DNA from: Lentisphaeria bacterium
GTDB lineage: Bacteria > Verrucomicrobiota > Lentisphaeria > Victivallales > Victivallaceae
DNA: 15,682 nucleotides
Assembly (NCBI GenBank): GCA_900768515.1
Contig: CAAGDG010000028.1
Coordinates: 1 to 15,682, forward strand
Direction: 5' to 3'
The notes under the pieces are model-generated. The model had not been told where the DNA came from, did no database searches, and saw only the letters and a list, made by a program, of their open reading frames with translations. This document shows positions 1-7,691 of this stretch, in pieces. The translations under genes and the position numbers were made by a program. Position 1 is the first letter of the stretch. Each line of letters begins with the position of its first letter.

Positions 1-1191
1 CATCTGGTGCTGACCGACACCGGGGACAATCACCGCTTTCCCCTGCGTGAGTTTGGAGAGCGTTTCGATCACGAACTGGGGCTGGAGCCGGTCGTTCCTG
101 CTCTTGTAGCGGAACGGCGGATACTTTTTCTTCCACTCCTCGATTCGGGCGAACCAGTCGCCGTATTCCTGCCGGAGCGGTTCGCGGTTGAGGGCGGCGA
201 GCACCTCCTTAATGTCGGCGACCACGCCGAGCGCGGCGGTTTTGTTCTTGTTGATTTCAGAGTCGTCGATGTCGACGTGAATGATCTTCGCCCCGGTTGC
301 GAACGATTTCGGATTGCCGGTCACCCGGTCGTCGAACCGGGCGCCGAACGCGAGCAGAAGATCGCATTCGTTGGCGGCGTAGTTGGCGGCAACAGTGCCG
401 TGCATGCCGAGCCAGCGCAGTGAGAGCGGGTGGTCCTCCGGAATCGCTCCAATGCCCATCAGCGTGGTCACCACCGGGATGTGGTACCCTTCCGCAAAGG
501 CGCGCAGTTCATCGGCGGCGCCGGCCGCGATGATGCCGCCGCCGGCGTAGATGCAGGGACGCCGGGAGTTGCGGATCATCTCCCGGATCTCCGCCACCTG
601 GGCCGGGTCGACCGCGGGGGTCGGGCGCAGGTAGCGCGGACTGATTTCCACATCGAAATCCGGCGAGCAGAGCTGCTGCTGGATATTTTTCGGAATGTCG
701 ACCACCACCGGACCGGGCCGCCCGGACGATGCCAGGTGGAAGGCTTCTTTCATGATTCGGGGCAGATCCATGGCGTCGAGCACCAGAAAACTGTGTTTGA
801 CGATCGGGCGGGTGACGCCGATGATGTCGGTCTCCTGAAAGACGTTCTTGCCGATCATCGAACTTGAAACCTGCCCGGTGATGAAGACGGTCGGAATCGA
901 ATCCATGTAGGCGTCGGCAATGCCGCTGACCAGGTTGGTCGCGCCGGGACCGCTGGTGGCCATGCAGACGCCAGTCCTGCCGCTGGCGCGGGCGTAGCCG
1001 CCGGCGGCGAAGGCGCCGCCCTGCTCATGGCGGGGCAGCACGACGCGCAGTTTTTTGGAACGGCTGAGCGCCTGGTGCAGTTCGATCGCCTGTCCGCCGG
1101 GATAAGCGAATACGACCTCGACCCCGAGAAGCTCCAGACATCTGATGGTGATTTCGCTGCCCTTCATGAGGTTCGTACTGCTCTGGTTCAT
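1..1191 (-). CDS. ilvB: Acetolactate synthase large subunit, 3' end outside window
   Basis: This is the catalytic subunit of acetolactate (acetohydroxyacid) synthase, which uses thiamine diphosphate to condense pyruvate with pyruvate or 2-oxobutyrate in the first common step of valine, leucine and isoleucine synthesis. Seen: 397 codons open to the left edge. The N-terminal ThDP half begins with VFAYPGGQAIELHQAL, and the catalytic glutamate lies in RHEQGGAFAAGGYARASG (Glu56). Further on are CMATSGPGATNLVSGIADA, a central FAD-type domain (CIYAGGGI, LLLAFGARFDDRVTG) and the start of the second ThDP domain (VPGVGQHQM) at the edge. The family is about 560 residues, so roughly 160 are missing. The ATG at 1191 was chosen because GGAG lies 8 nt upstream (1200-1203) and a promoter lies beyond it. 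The paralogous names ilvI or ilvG cannot be excluded, and the small subunit is not visible. Confidence 0.95.
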   Translation of the reverse strand, partial: MNQSSTNLMKGSEITIRCLELLGVEVVFAYPGGQAIELHQALSRSKKLRVVLPRHEQGGAFAAGGYARASGRTGVCMATSGPGATNLVSGIADAYMDSIPTVFITGQVSSSMIGKNVFQETDIIGVTRPIVKHSFLVLDAMDLPRIMKEAFHLASSGRPGPVVVDIPKNIQQQLCSPDFDVEISPRYLRPTPAVDPAQVAEIREMIRNSRRPCIYAGGGIIAAGAADELRAFAEGYHIPVVTTLMGIGAIPEDHPLSLRWLGMHGTVAANYAANECDLLLAFGARFDDRVTGNPKSFATGAKIIHVDIDDSEINKNKTAALGVVADIKEVLAALNREPLRQEYGDWFARIEEWKKKYPPFRYKSRNDRLQPQFVIETLSKLTQGKAVIVPGVGQHQM

Positions 1192-1217
1192 GGTTTTTTC
1201 TCCAATGTATTGATGAT

Positions 1218-1233
1218 CGGAGCGACGGCTCCG
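1218..1233 (-). other. Hairpin in ilvB leader
   Basis: CGGAGC and GCTCCG form a perfect 6-bp stem around a 4-nt loop in the predicted ilvB 5' leader, 27-42 nt before the start codon and upstream of the ribosome binding site. No U-run follows it, so it is not an intrinsic terminator. It could affect message stability or translation. Confidence 0.35.
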
Positions 1234-1255
1234 GATTCCCCGTGTGCGAATGTTT

Positions 1256-1284
1256 AATATAGAGCATTTTCCGCTTTTTTTCAA
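1256..1284 (-). promoter_or_regulatory. Sigma-70-like promoter for ilvB
   Basis: Read leftward, a -35 box TTGAAA (1284-1279) is separated by exactly 17 nt from a -10 box TATATT (1261-1256). The predicted start near 1249 gives a leader of about 58 nt before the ilvB ATG. That is too short for a classical branched-chain leader peptide and attenuator. Confidence 0.7.
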
Positions 1285-1306
1285 ATCCTCGCACGGTTCC
1301 GGCGGG

Positions 1307-1324
1307 ATGTTTTCTGAAAAACAT
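1307..1324. promoter_or_regulatory. Inverted repeat between the divergent promoters
   Basis: ATGTTTT (1307-1313) and AAAACAT (1318-1324) form a perfect 7-bp inverted repeat around CTGA. It sits between the ilvB -35 box and the -35 box of the rightward cluster and touches the latter. It is a possible binding site for a shared regulator, but no regulator gene is next to it. AT-rich palindromes of this size can arise by chance. Confidence 0.3.
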
Positions 1325-1351
1325 TGAAATTTCGATTTCCGGGAATATATT
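1324..1351 (+). promoter_or_regulatory. Promoter for the L,D-transpeptidase/accA cluster
   Basis: TTGAAA (1324-1329), a 16-nt spacer and TATATT (1346-1351) form a sigma-70-like promoter. An overlapping TATTAT at 1348-1353 would give 18 nt. The predicted start near 1358 leaves about 45 nt before the ATG at 1403. This is the only good promoter seen ahead of the four rightward genes. Confidence 0.6.
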
Positions 1352-1402
1352 ATAACTGAGTCTGTATCTTGAAAATAGGAAAATTCAACCCGGAACCGCT
1401 GG

Positions 1403-2593
1403 ATGGCAAAAATCAACTACGAATTCGACCATGACCCGCTTCCGCCCGACGACCTGCGCTGGGCGCGGCGGATGCGTCTGGCGCTGATCTTTCTGGTGAC
1501 GGCCGGCGTCACCGCGGGGTTGATCTGGTGGATCGTTCCCAAAGAGGAGGAACTTCCGCCGGCTGTTCCTCCCGCCGCGGAGGAGTCCGCCGGGGAGTTT
1601 TCTCCTGTCCCTCTGCAGGAAGGCGAGGCGGGAGGAGAGGCTCCGGCGAAGGACGCCCTGCCCGGCGGGGATGCGGTCGAACTCCCGTTGGCGGAGGAGT
1701 CGCCGGAGGCGGAAGCAAGTTCCCCCTCGGAGGAGGTTCCGGTCTCCGAAACGCCGACGGATGTGCCGGAGAAGGACCGTCCCTGGGTTGGCGATCCGGT
1801 CGAGGACGGTCCGGCGCTGGTCGAGGACCGGCAGCCGGTTTCGTTTGACGGAATTGCGCAGGTGCGGGAACAGCTTGCCGCGGGGGCGTTTCCGGAGGCG
1901 TGGAACGGCGCGCGGCAGCTGCTGCAAACGCCCGGTCTGGTCGAGAATTCTGCGAAATGGCGGGAGGCCGCGAAGCTTCTGACCGAAGTCAATCTCACGC
2001 TGTTGGAAAAGGGCGGTCGCATCGAGGGGAAGACCGTGTTTCATCGGGCGCGCCCCGGCGAGAGTTTCAGTTTGCTTGCGAGCCGGAACAAGACCACCAT
2101 CGAGGCGATCAAGCTGGCCAACGGAGTCGCGGAGTCGAACAACATTCTGCGGGTCGGCCAGGGGCTGGTCATCTATCCGGGGCCGTGGAAGATCCGGGTG
2201 GAGAAATCGGCCCGGTTGCTCAAGCTCTACAATCTCGCCGGCGGGGAGCCGGAACTTTTCGCGGTGTTCGACGTCGGCATTGGCCGGCTGGGAAAGACGC
2301 CGAGCGCGGAGTTCGTGATCTCAAGCCGTCTCCGGAATCCCGACTGGTACGCGCCGGACGGGGGCGTATACAAGTTCGGAGAGCCGGGCAATGTGATCGG
2401 AACGCGATTTCTGAAGCTCGCTCCGGTCGGGACTCCGGACCGTCCGCTGCTCGGGTACGGGATTCACGGCACCAGCAACGAGGAGAGTGTGACCAGATCC
2501 CGGAGCAACGGCTGCATCCGGATGCGCAACGCGGACGTGGAGATGCTTTACAATATCGTTCCGGGGATGACCCGGGTGGAAATTCTCGATTGA
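1403..2593 (+). CDS. Membrane-anchored LysM/L,D-transpeptidase (YkuD domain)
   Basis: Probable L,D-transpeptidase that would cross-link or modify peptidoglycan in the cell envelope, using a catalytic cysteine on tetrapeptide stems. Seen in 396 residues: a charged N-terminus, one transmembrane segment (about 25-45), a long Pro/Glu/Ala-rich spacer (about 47-140), a helical stretch (about 150-205), a LysM-like module (about 212-258; RPGESFSLLASRNKTTIEAI ending in GLVIYPG), and a C-terminal YkuD domain (about 262-395). The catalytic block has His355 in GYGIHGT and Cys371 in RSNGCIRMRN. The usual Ser-His-Gly-Cys is Ser-Asn-Gly-Cys here, so the second conserved histidine is Asn369. The N-terminal anchor places the domain in the periplasm. 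The ribosome site is weak (GGAA, 7 nt before ATG). First gene of the cluster, 25 nt before accA. Confidence 0.88.
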   Translation: MAKINYEFDHDPLPPDDLRWARRMRLALIFLVTAGVTAGLIWWIVPKEEELPPAVPPAAEESAGEFSPVPLQEGEAGGEAPAKDALPGGDAVELPLAEESPEAEASSPSEEVPVSETPTDVPEKDRPWVGDPVEDGPALVEDRQPVSFDGIAQVREQLAAGAFPEAWNGARQLLQTPGLVENSAKWREAAKLLTEVNLTLLEKGGRIEGKTVFHRARPGESFSLLASRNKTTIEAIKLANGVAESNNILRVGQGLVIYPGPWKIRVEKSARLLKLYNLAGGEPELFAVFDVGIGRLGKTPSAEFVISSRLRNPDWYAPDGGVYKFGEPGNVIGTRFLKLAPVGTPDRPLLGYGIHGTSNEESVTRSRSNGCIRMRNADVEMLYNIVPGMTRVEILD

Positions 2594-2618
2594 TACATGA
2601 GTGACAAGGGTTGATATC

Positions 2619-3620
2619 ATGCCGGAAACTTATCTCGAATTTGAAAAGCCGATCGTGGAGCTGCGCAAGAGCCTGCAGAATCTGCGGAACCTTTCTGAAG
2701 ACAACAAAATCGACGTCTCCGCGGAGATCGAGGCCCTGACCCGGCGTCTCAATGAGACCATGGAGCAGATCTACAGCTCGCTCTCCCCCTGGCAGCGGGT
2801 CCAGCTGGCGCGCCATCCCGAACGGCCCTACACGCTCGACTACATCGAGCGGATCTTTCCCGGATTCATGGAGCTTTCCGGAGACCGGAGATTCCGGGAC
2901 GACAAGGCGATCGTCGGCGGTTTTGCCCGCTTCAACGGCAAGCCGGTCATGGTGATCGGCACCCAGAAGGGGCGGGATATGAAGTCCAACGTCTACCGCA
3001 ACTTCGGCTGGCCCAGTCCGGAGGGGTACCGCAAGGCGATGCGGCTGATGAAACTTGCGGACCGGGCGGGCGTGCCGATCATCACGCTGATCGACACTCC
3101 AGGAGCCTTCCCCGGAGTCTCCAGTGAAGAACGGCACATCGCCGAGGCGATCGCGGTCAATCTGCGCGACATGTTCAGTCTGCGGGTGCCGGTGATTTCG
3201 GTGATCATCGGCGAAGGCGGTTCCGGCGGCGCGATCGGCATCGGCGTCGGCAACCGGATTCTGATCATGGAGAACGCCTACTATTCGGTGATCACCCCCG
3301 AGGGGTGCGCCGCGATTCTCTGGAAGGACCGCAAACATGCGCCGCAGGCGGCCGACGCGCTGCAGCTGACCGCGGAGAAGCTTCAGCAGCTCGGCATCGC
3401 CGACGAGATCATTCCGGAACCCTTCGGCGGCGCCCAGCGCGATTACGATCAGGCCGCCGAGATGCTCAAGGAGGGGCTGGCCCGCCATCTTTCGGAGCTG
3501 AACCGGCTTTCCGGGAGCAAACTGCGCGAGCAGCGCTATGAGAAGTTCCGGGCGATCGGGCGCTTCCTGGAGGCTCCGGAAGAGACGGAGAAGACGTCGG
3601 AGGCCGGAGCGGAATCGTGA
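2619..3620 (+). CDS. accA: Acetyl-CoA carboxylase carboxyltransferase subunit alpha
   Basis: AccA is half of the carboxyltransferase that moves CO2 from carboxybiotin to acetyl-CoA to make malonyl-CoA for fatty acid synthesis; its partner AccD is not in the window. Seen in 333 residues: the typical N-terminal helical region starting MPETYLEFEKPIVEL, then LARHPERPYTLDYI (64-76), MVIGTQKGRD (111-120), RNFGWPSPEGYRKAMRLM (127-144), LIDTPGAFPGVSSEER (157-172), the glycine-rich oxyanion segment GEGGSGGAIGIG (198-209) and TPEGCAAILWKD (226-237). The length is normal for the family. The start at 2619 has AAGGG 8 nt upstream; an in-frame GTG at 2601 would add six residues not typical of AccA. The stop overlaps the next gene's GTG start (GTGA), which suggests translational coupling. 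Confidence 0.96.
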   Translation: MPETYLEFEKPIVELRKSLQNLRNLSEDNKIDVSAEIEALTRRLNETMEQIYSSLSPWQRVQLARHPERPYTLDYIERIFPGFMELSGDRRFRDDKAIVGGFARFNGKPVMVIGTQKGRDMKSNVYRNFGWPSPEGYRKAMRLMKLADRAGVPIITLIDTPGAFPGVSSEERHIAEAIAVNLRDMFSLRVPVISVIIGEGGSGGAIGIGVGNRILIMENAYYSVITPEGCAAILWKDRKHAPQAADALQLTAEKLQQLGIADEIIPEPFGGAQRDYDQAAEMLKEGLARHLSELNRLSGSKLREQRYEKFRAIGRFLEAPEETEKTSEAGAES

Positions 3621-4108
3621 AAAATCTGCTGACTGTCCGGGAGGCGGCCGAAAAGGATGTCGGAGAGATCCATCGGCTGCTGGAGATCTATGCCGCCAAG
3701 GCGGTGGTGTTGAGCCGCAGCGAAGAGGATATCCGCTTCTACCTCGGCAACTTTGTGGTCGGGGAGATCGACTCCAAAGTGCGCGGCTGTGTCGCGGTGC
3801 GCGATTTCGGGAACGACCTGCTGGAGGTGCGCTCTCTGGTGGTTGAACCGGGATTTCAGGGCAAGGGAATCGGACGCGCGCTGGTCGAGGCGGTGATTTC
3901 CGGGCTGAAGGTGCGCCGCGGCAGCTGGCGGCTGTTCACGCTGACCTATCAGTCGGAGTTCTTCTCCCGGCTGGGGTTCCGGGTGGTGGACCGCCAGCTG
4001 TTTCCGGAGAAGATCTGGAGCGACTGCGCCAAGTGTCCGAAACACGCCTGCTGCGACGAGATCGCAATGTTGCTCGAATATCCGCAGAAGGAGGCCGGGC
4101 AGCGGTAA
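3617..4108 (+). CDS. GNAT N-acetyltransferase, ArgA-like
   Basis: Probable amino-acid N-acetyltransferase of the short single-domain type that acts as N-acetylglutamate synthase in several bacteria, the first step of arginine synthesis. Seen in 163 residues: N-terminal VREAAEKDVGEIHRLLEIYA, GNAT core strand LLEVRSLVVEPGFQGKGIGR with the acetyl-CoA-binding QGKGIG loop (81-86), and a C-terminal segment FPEKIWSDCAKCPKHACCDE with four cysteines (137, 140, 145, 146). That KIW-DC-CP-CDE tail is what I recognise from the ArgA-like subfamily. It starts with GTG at 3617, overlapping the accA stop by 4 nt, so it is likely translated by coupling. Substrate is inferred; a general GNAT is the alternative. 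No other arginine gene is visible. Confidence 0.82.
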   Translation: MKNLLTVREAAEKDVGEIHRLLEIYAAKAVVLSRSEEDIRFYLGNFVVGEIDSKVRGCVAVRDFGNDLLEVRSLVVEPGFQGKGIGRALVEAVISGLKVRRGSWRLFTLTYQSEFFSRLGFRVVDRQLFPEKIWSDCAKCPKHACCDEIAMLLEYPQKEAGQR

Positions 4109-4129
4109 TTCCGGAGGGAGGAGGGCACG

Positions 4130-5416
4130 ATGGCGAAGACGGGCGGCTGGTACTGGGTTCCTTCCACATTTTTTGCGGAAGGCGCGCCGTTCGCAATGGT
4201 GACCTCGCTCTCGGTGATCCTCTTCAAATCGCTCGACATGTCCAACGAGTCGATCGCCTTCTGGACCGGATTGATTGCGATGCCGTGGGCGTTCAAGCCG
4301 CTCTGGGCGCCGGTGCTGGATCTTTTCGGCACCAAGCGGGGTTGGATCATCTTTTTTCAGTTGGTGATGGCGTTGCTGTTCGGCGCCGGTGCGCTTCTGG
4401 TGCTCTCCGAACCGTTTTCGGCATTGCTGGTCGCACTGTTTTTCCTGATCGCCTTTGCTTCGGCGACCCATGACGTCGCGGCGGACGGCTTCTATCTGAT
4501 TGCGCTTGATTCCCATGGACAGGCTTTTTTTGCCGGAATCCGGGGAACTTTTTACCGGGTGGCGCTGGTTTCGGTGCAGGGCGGACTGGTGATTCTGGCC
4601 GGATTGATCGGGAACCGTTTCGGTTCGACCCGGCTGGGGTGGTGTGCGGCATTCGGCCTGATCGCGGCGGCGTTTCTGCTACTGTCGCTGTGGCATGGGC
4701 TGCTGCTGCCGCGTCCGCAATCCGACCGGGCCGGACTTTCCTCCGGGGGCGGGCTGCGGGAGTTCTGGGATGCGTTCCGGAGTTTTCTGGCCCGTCCCGG
4801 CGTGGTCTGGCTGATCGTGTTTCTCTTCTTCTTCCGGATTGCGGAGGCGCAGCTCGGTAAGATGGCGGTGGCTTTTCTCAAGGACAAGCCGTCGGTCGGC
4901 GGACTCGGACTCTCGCTGGAGGAGTTTGGGTTTCTCTACCAGACCTGCGGCGTGGGTGCGATGATTGCGGGCGGGGTGCTGGGCGGATTCGTGGTGGCGC
5001 GCTGGGGATTCGCGAAGACGGTCTGGCCGCTGGTCGCCGCGCTGAATCTGCCGGATCTGGTTTATGTCTACCTTTCGCAGACGCTGCCCGAATCCCGGAT
5101 CCTGATCGGCGGCTGCATCGCGGTCGAACAGTTCGGCTACGGGCTTGGTTATGCGGCGTTCATGCTGGTTACCATTGCGGCGACCGAGGAGTCGGGTCGG
5201 TTCAAGACCAGTCACTATGCGATCATGGTCGGGATTACGATCCTCGGGTTGAATTTGATCGGCATGGCTTCCGGCTGGGTTCAGGAGCGGCTCGGGTATC
5301 CGGAATTTTTCCGCTATGTGATGATCTGTACGATTCCGAGCTTTCTGGTCACGATTCCGATGCTGAAGTATGTGCCGCGCGACTTCGGATGCTCCCGGAG
5401 GAGCGGAAAGGCGTGA
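4130..5416 (+). CDS. AmpG-like MFS permease
   Basis: Polytopic inner-membrane transporter of the major facilitator superfamily, resembling the AmpG branch, whose classical members import anhydro-muropeptides for peptidoglycan recycling. Seen in 428 residues: about 12 hydrophobic segments; WVPSTFFAEGAPFAMVTSLS at the N-terminus (9-28); a motif-A-like loop WAPVLDLFGTKRGW (59-72); and SATHDVAADGFYLIAL (111-126), comparable to the conserved acidic segment of AmpG-type permeases. A strong ribosome site (GGAGGG, 4120-4125) precedes the ATG. It lies 21 nt after the N-acetyltransferase gene and ends the cluster that starts with an L,D-transpeptidase, which fits a wall-related role. The cargo is not shown by sequence and could be another sugar conjugate. 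Its stop is 10 nt from that of the convergent MFS pseudogene, with no clear terminator between. Confidence 0.8.
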   Translation: MAKTGGWYWVPSTFFAEGAPFAMVTSLSVILFKSLDMSNESIAFWTGLIAMPWAFKPLWAPVLDLFGTKRGWIIFFQLVMALLFGAGALLVLSEPFSALLVALFFLIAFASATHDVAADGFYLIALDSHGQAFFAGIRGTFYRVALVSVQGGLVILAGLIGNRFGSTRLGWCAAFGLIAAAFLLLSLWHGLLLPRPQSDRAGLSSGGGLREFWDAFRSFLARPGVVWLIVFLFFFRIAEAQLGKMAVAFLKDKPSVGGLGLSLEEFGFLYQTCGVGAMIAGGVLGGFVVARWGFAKTVWPLVAALNLPDLVYVYLSQTLPESRILIGGCIAVEQFGYGLGYAAFMLVTIAATEESGRFKTSHYAIMVGITILGLNLIGMASGWVQERLGYPEFFRYVMICTIPSFLVTIPMLKYVPRDFGCSRRSGKA

Positions 5417-5426
5417 TCCGGCTCCG

Positions 5427-6454
5427 TCATTCGCCCGGATTGGGCGGCGTGTAACAGCGGTCGCCCCCGAGTTTCAGATAGGAACGGTAGACACGGAAGA
5501 GGGTCAGAACGCTCAGCAGTGTGGTGAGCGTGCCGAACAGGAAGACGTAGCGGTAGTTGTGGCCGAGCATGTTGAGCGTCTTGCCGAGCATCGGGGCGAG
5601 CATGACGTTGGAGATCGCCAGGAGCATCGCGATTGCCGAGTTGAACTGCGCGAACAGACTTTTCGGAAAGAGCCGCTGTCCCAGCGACGCCGACAGCGTG
5701 AAGTGGCAGCCGGAGACGACGCCGTGGATCACCAGAACCACGGCAAAGGATTCGGGACCGGTGACGACGAACCAGCCCGCCGCCATCGAGAACAGGTAGC
5801 CGTGAGCGCGACCAGACTGGTCCGGAGCGGATGGAACCGGTCGGCCAGCATGCCGAGGAAATAGCTGAGGCAAAGGGAGATCGCATAGGTGAGCGTCAGC
5901 AGTTTTCCGTAGAAGTCCATATCCATTCCGATCCCCTTGGCGTAGGGGATGGAGAAGATGTTGAATGGAGCTGCCGCCAGTGAACTGAACACCAGCGCGA
6001 AGATCACCCAGCGGTAGTAGGAGATCGAGAAACTCTGCCGGAAATAGGTGAGAATCGGCGCGTAGATTTCCCGTGCTCCGGTTTTCGCGGCGGGTTCCAC
6101 GGGAGGATACTCCCCTTCTTTGACTTTGAGACAGAGCGACAGCAGTCCGACGCCGTAGAGTATGCCGAGGCCGGTGAAGATCCAGGCGCCGTGAACCTCC
6201 ACCTGGCCGATCAGATAGAAGTTGAAAAGCATGCCGGCGATCAGGCTGATCGCCCGGAAGAGTCCGAAAAAACGGCCCAGCAGTTCGGAGGGGACCACGT
6301 CGTTGATCAACGCGCCCGAGAGCGCTCCCGAGAGGGTGGTTCCGAAGTCCAGCAGCACCCAGAAGACGCCGAAGACGATCAGCCCGAAGGTGGTGTAAGT
6401 CAGCGTTCCCTGTTTCCAGATCTTCGGTTCATCGATGCGTCGCGTCTCATCCAT
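5427..6454 (-). pseudogene. Broken MFS transporter (N-terminal deletion plus frameshift)
   Basis: Remnant of a major facilitator sugar-type transporter. Frame 1 (6454 down to about 5801) reads about 218 sensible residues ending at PLRTSLVALTA. It then runs into nonsense and stops at 5729. The protein continues in another frame as YLFSMAAGWFVV to the stop at 5427. The switch at about 5798-5803 is a -1 shift, as from loss of one base in CTCACGGCTAC; no slippery heptamer is present. Together the parts make about 341 residues with nine hydrophobic segments, grouped 3+6 around the central loop KVKEGEYPPVEPAAKTG, instead of 6+6. The N-terminus (KIWKQGTLTYTTFGLIV) is joined directly to a segment resembling TM4 (FGVFWVLLDFG, then INDVVPSELLGRFFGLFRAIS). 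TM1-3 with the first motif-A loop are therefore missing in frame. A C-half motif-A-like loop (GMLADRFHP) remains. It lies 108 nt downstream of the ROK gene. Assembly error is an alternative for either lesion. Confidence 0.8.
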
Positions 6455-6492
6455 CCCGGAAGAAAATCCCCTGTCATTGAAAACCTGAGGTG

Positions 6493-6521
6493 AATATAGA
6501 AGGTTCCGTCGGAAAATACAA
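6493..6521 (-). promoter_or_regulatory. Promoter for the MFS pseudogene
   Basis: Read leftward, TTGTAT (6521-6516), a 17-nt spacer and TATATT (6498-6493). The predicted start near 6486 gives a leader of about 32 nt. The ribosome site is poor (AGGGGA about 12-15 nt before the ATG at 6454). The transporter remnant may still be transcribed independently of the ROK gene. Confidence 0.55.
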
Positions 6522-6562
6522 GTTCTTTTCCGGAAATTTGCAACTTTTGCGCCGCTGCGGGC

Positions 6563-7684
6563 CTATTCCAGCGTGGAGACGATCGAATGGATCAGGGCCT
6601 GCCGCTGGCCGAGCAGTGCGCCGAGCGCGGGAACGCACTCCGCCATCCGGTAGGTGCGGAAATCCGCCGGGGCGGCCATCCAGCTCCGCGAACGGAGGTT
6701 CCGGGCGAACGCTTCGCCATGCAGTTCCAGAAAACTTTCGATGGTCTCGCCGCCCAGGATCAGGCGGTCCGGGTCGCAGAGGTTGACTGCGGTAACTCCG
6801 AGCTGGAGCAGCAGCGTTTCGAGCTGGTCGATCGGCGGTTCGCCGCTCCGGCCGGGGAGGAAGGTTTCGAGGCAGTTGAACTGTCCGCAGCTGCAGGGGC
6901 GTCGTTCCGGGTTCCGGCTGTCCGGCGGATACAGGGGGATGTGTCCAATCTCGCCGGCGAAGCCGCGGCTCCCGGTGAAGAATGCTCCGTCGCGTTCCAC
7001 CGCCATGCCGATGCCGTCCCCGACATGGAGGAAGAGGTTGACTCCGGGCGGATTGCCGAGATGGTTGAGCACCGCGCGCGCCTTGGAGAGAATGTCATGT
7101 TCCAGCGCGAGAATTCCGTTTTCCGGCAGCAGATCACGGAATCGGCCGAAGTCGCAGTCGCTGATTCCGGGATTGTGCGGCGAGCGCAGCCAGCGGAGCC
7201 GGCGCATGTCGGCCGCTCCGGTTACGGAGAAGACCACTCCCCCGATCCTTTCCGGCGTGACGCCGGCGGCCGCCGCCGTCTCCGCAAAGGCGCGGCGGAC
7301 CAGAAATTCCAGATTCCGGTTGTCGAGCACTCCCCCTGCCGGGAAGAGCCGCCGGACCAGGATCCGGCCGTCCAGGGTGCCGAGCACTGTTTCGATCGCC
7401 GCCGGCTTCAGCTCCATGCCGAGGCAGAGAAAATTCCGCGGGGCGATCCGGTAGCGGACGGTGCGTCCGGCACGTCCGGCAGCCGGTTCCGGCGGGATCG
7501 GTTCGATGGCTCCCGCCTCCTCGAGAAGGCTGATGTAGCTGCTGACCGATCCCCACGAAAATCCGGTCCGGCTCTGGAGCTGTCTGCGGCTGGTGCAGCC
7601 GCGGGCGATGCCGTCGAGCAGCGCGGTCAGCGTCTGGGCCTTCATCCGGCGGTGGCGGCCGAAATTTTTTCTGTTTTCCCCCAT
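6563..7684 (-). CDS. ROK-family transcriptional regulator
   Basis: DNA-binding sugar-responsive repressor of the NagC/Mlc/XylR type. Seen in 373 residues: an N-terminal winged helix-turn-helix (about 15-80; ARGCTSRRQLQSRTGFSWGS followed by SSYISLLEEAGAIEPIP), then a ROK sugar-kinase-like domain with FLHVGDGIGMAVE (218-230), GFAGEIGHIPL (241-251; Glu245, His248) and the zinc motif CSCGQFNCLE (Cys264, 266, 271). The usual kinase NDANAAA segment is replaced by ALEHDILSKARAVL (193-206), which suggests ligand sensing and not phosphorylation. The ATG at 7684 has GGAAG only 3-4 nt upstream and lies about 6 nt from the predicted transcription start, so the message would be nearly leaderless. Met14 (7645) is an alternative start without a ribosome site. 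It is divergent from the dehydrogenase/GH35 operon, its likely target. Confidence 0.92.
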   Translation of the reverse strand: MGENRKNFGRHRRMKAQTLTALLDGIARGCTSRRQLQSRTGFSWGSVSSYISLLEEAGAIEPIPPEPAAGRAGRTVRYRIAPRNFLCLGMELKPAAIETVLGTLDGRILVRRLFPAGGVLDNRNLEFLVRRAFAETAAAAGVTPERIGGVVFSVTGAADMRRLRWLRSPHNPGISDCDFGRFRDLLPENGILALEHDILSKARAVLNHLGNPPGVNLFLHVGDGIGMAVERDGAFFTGSRGFAGEIGHIPLYPPDSRNPERRPCSCGQFNCLETFLPGRSGEPPIDQLETLLLQLGVTAVNLCDPDRLILGGETIESFLELHGEAFARNLRSRSWMAAPADFRTYRMAECVPALGALLGQRQALIHSIVSTLE

Positions 7685-7691
7685 GATCTTC

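Noticed and set aside
2601..2618. GTG start six codons upstream for accA
   Set aside because: ATG at 2619 has AAGGG at a good distance and matches the usual AccA N-terminus.
2220..3488. 422-codon minus-strand frame across the L,D-transpeptidase and accA genes
   Set aside because: It spans two well-identified plus-strand genes and has no recognisable domain.
5432..5446. CGCCC/GGGCG hairpin between the two convergent MFS genes as a terminator
   Set aside because: 5-bp stem with no T-run on either strand, and it lies inside the coding end of the pseudogene.
5795..5806. Programmed ribosomal frameshifting in the MFS gene
   Set aside because: No slippery heptamer or clear downstream structure, and the same gene has a second lesion; decay or sequence error is simpler.
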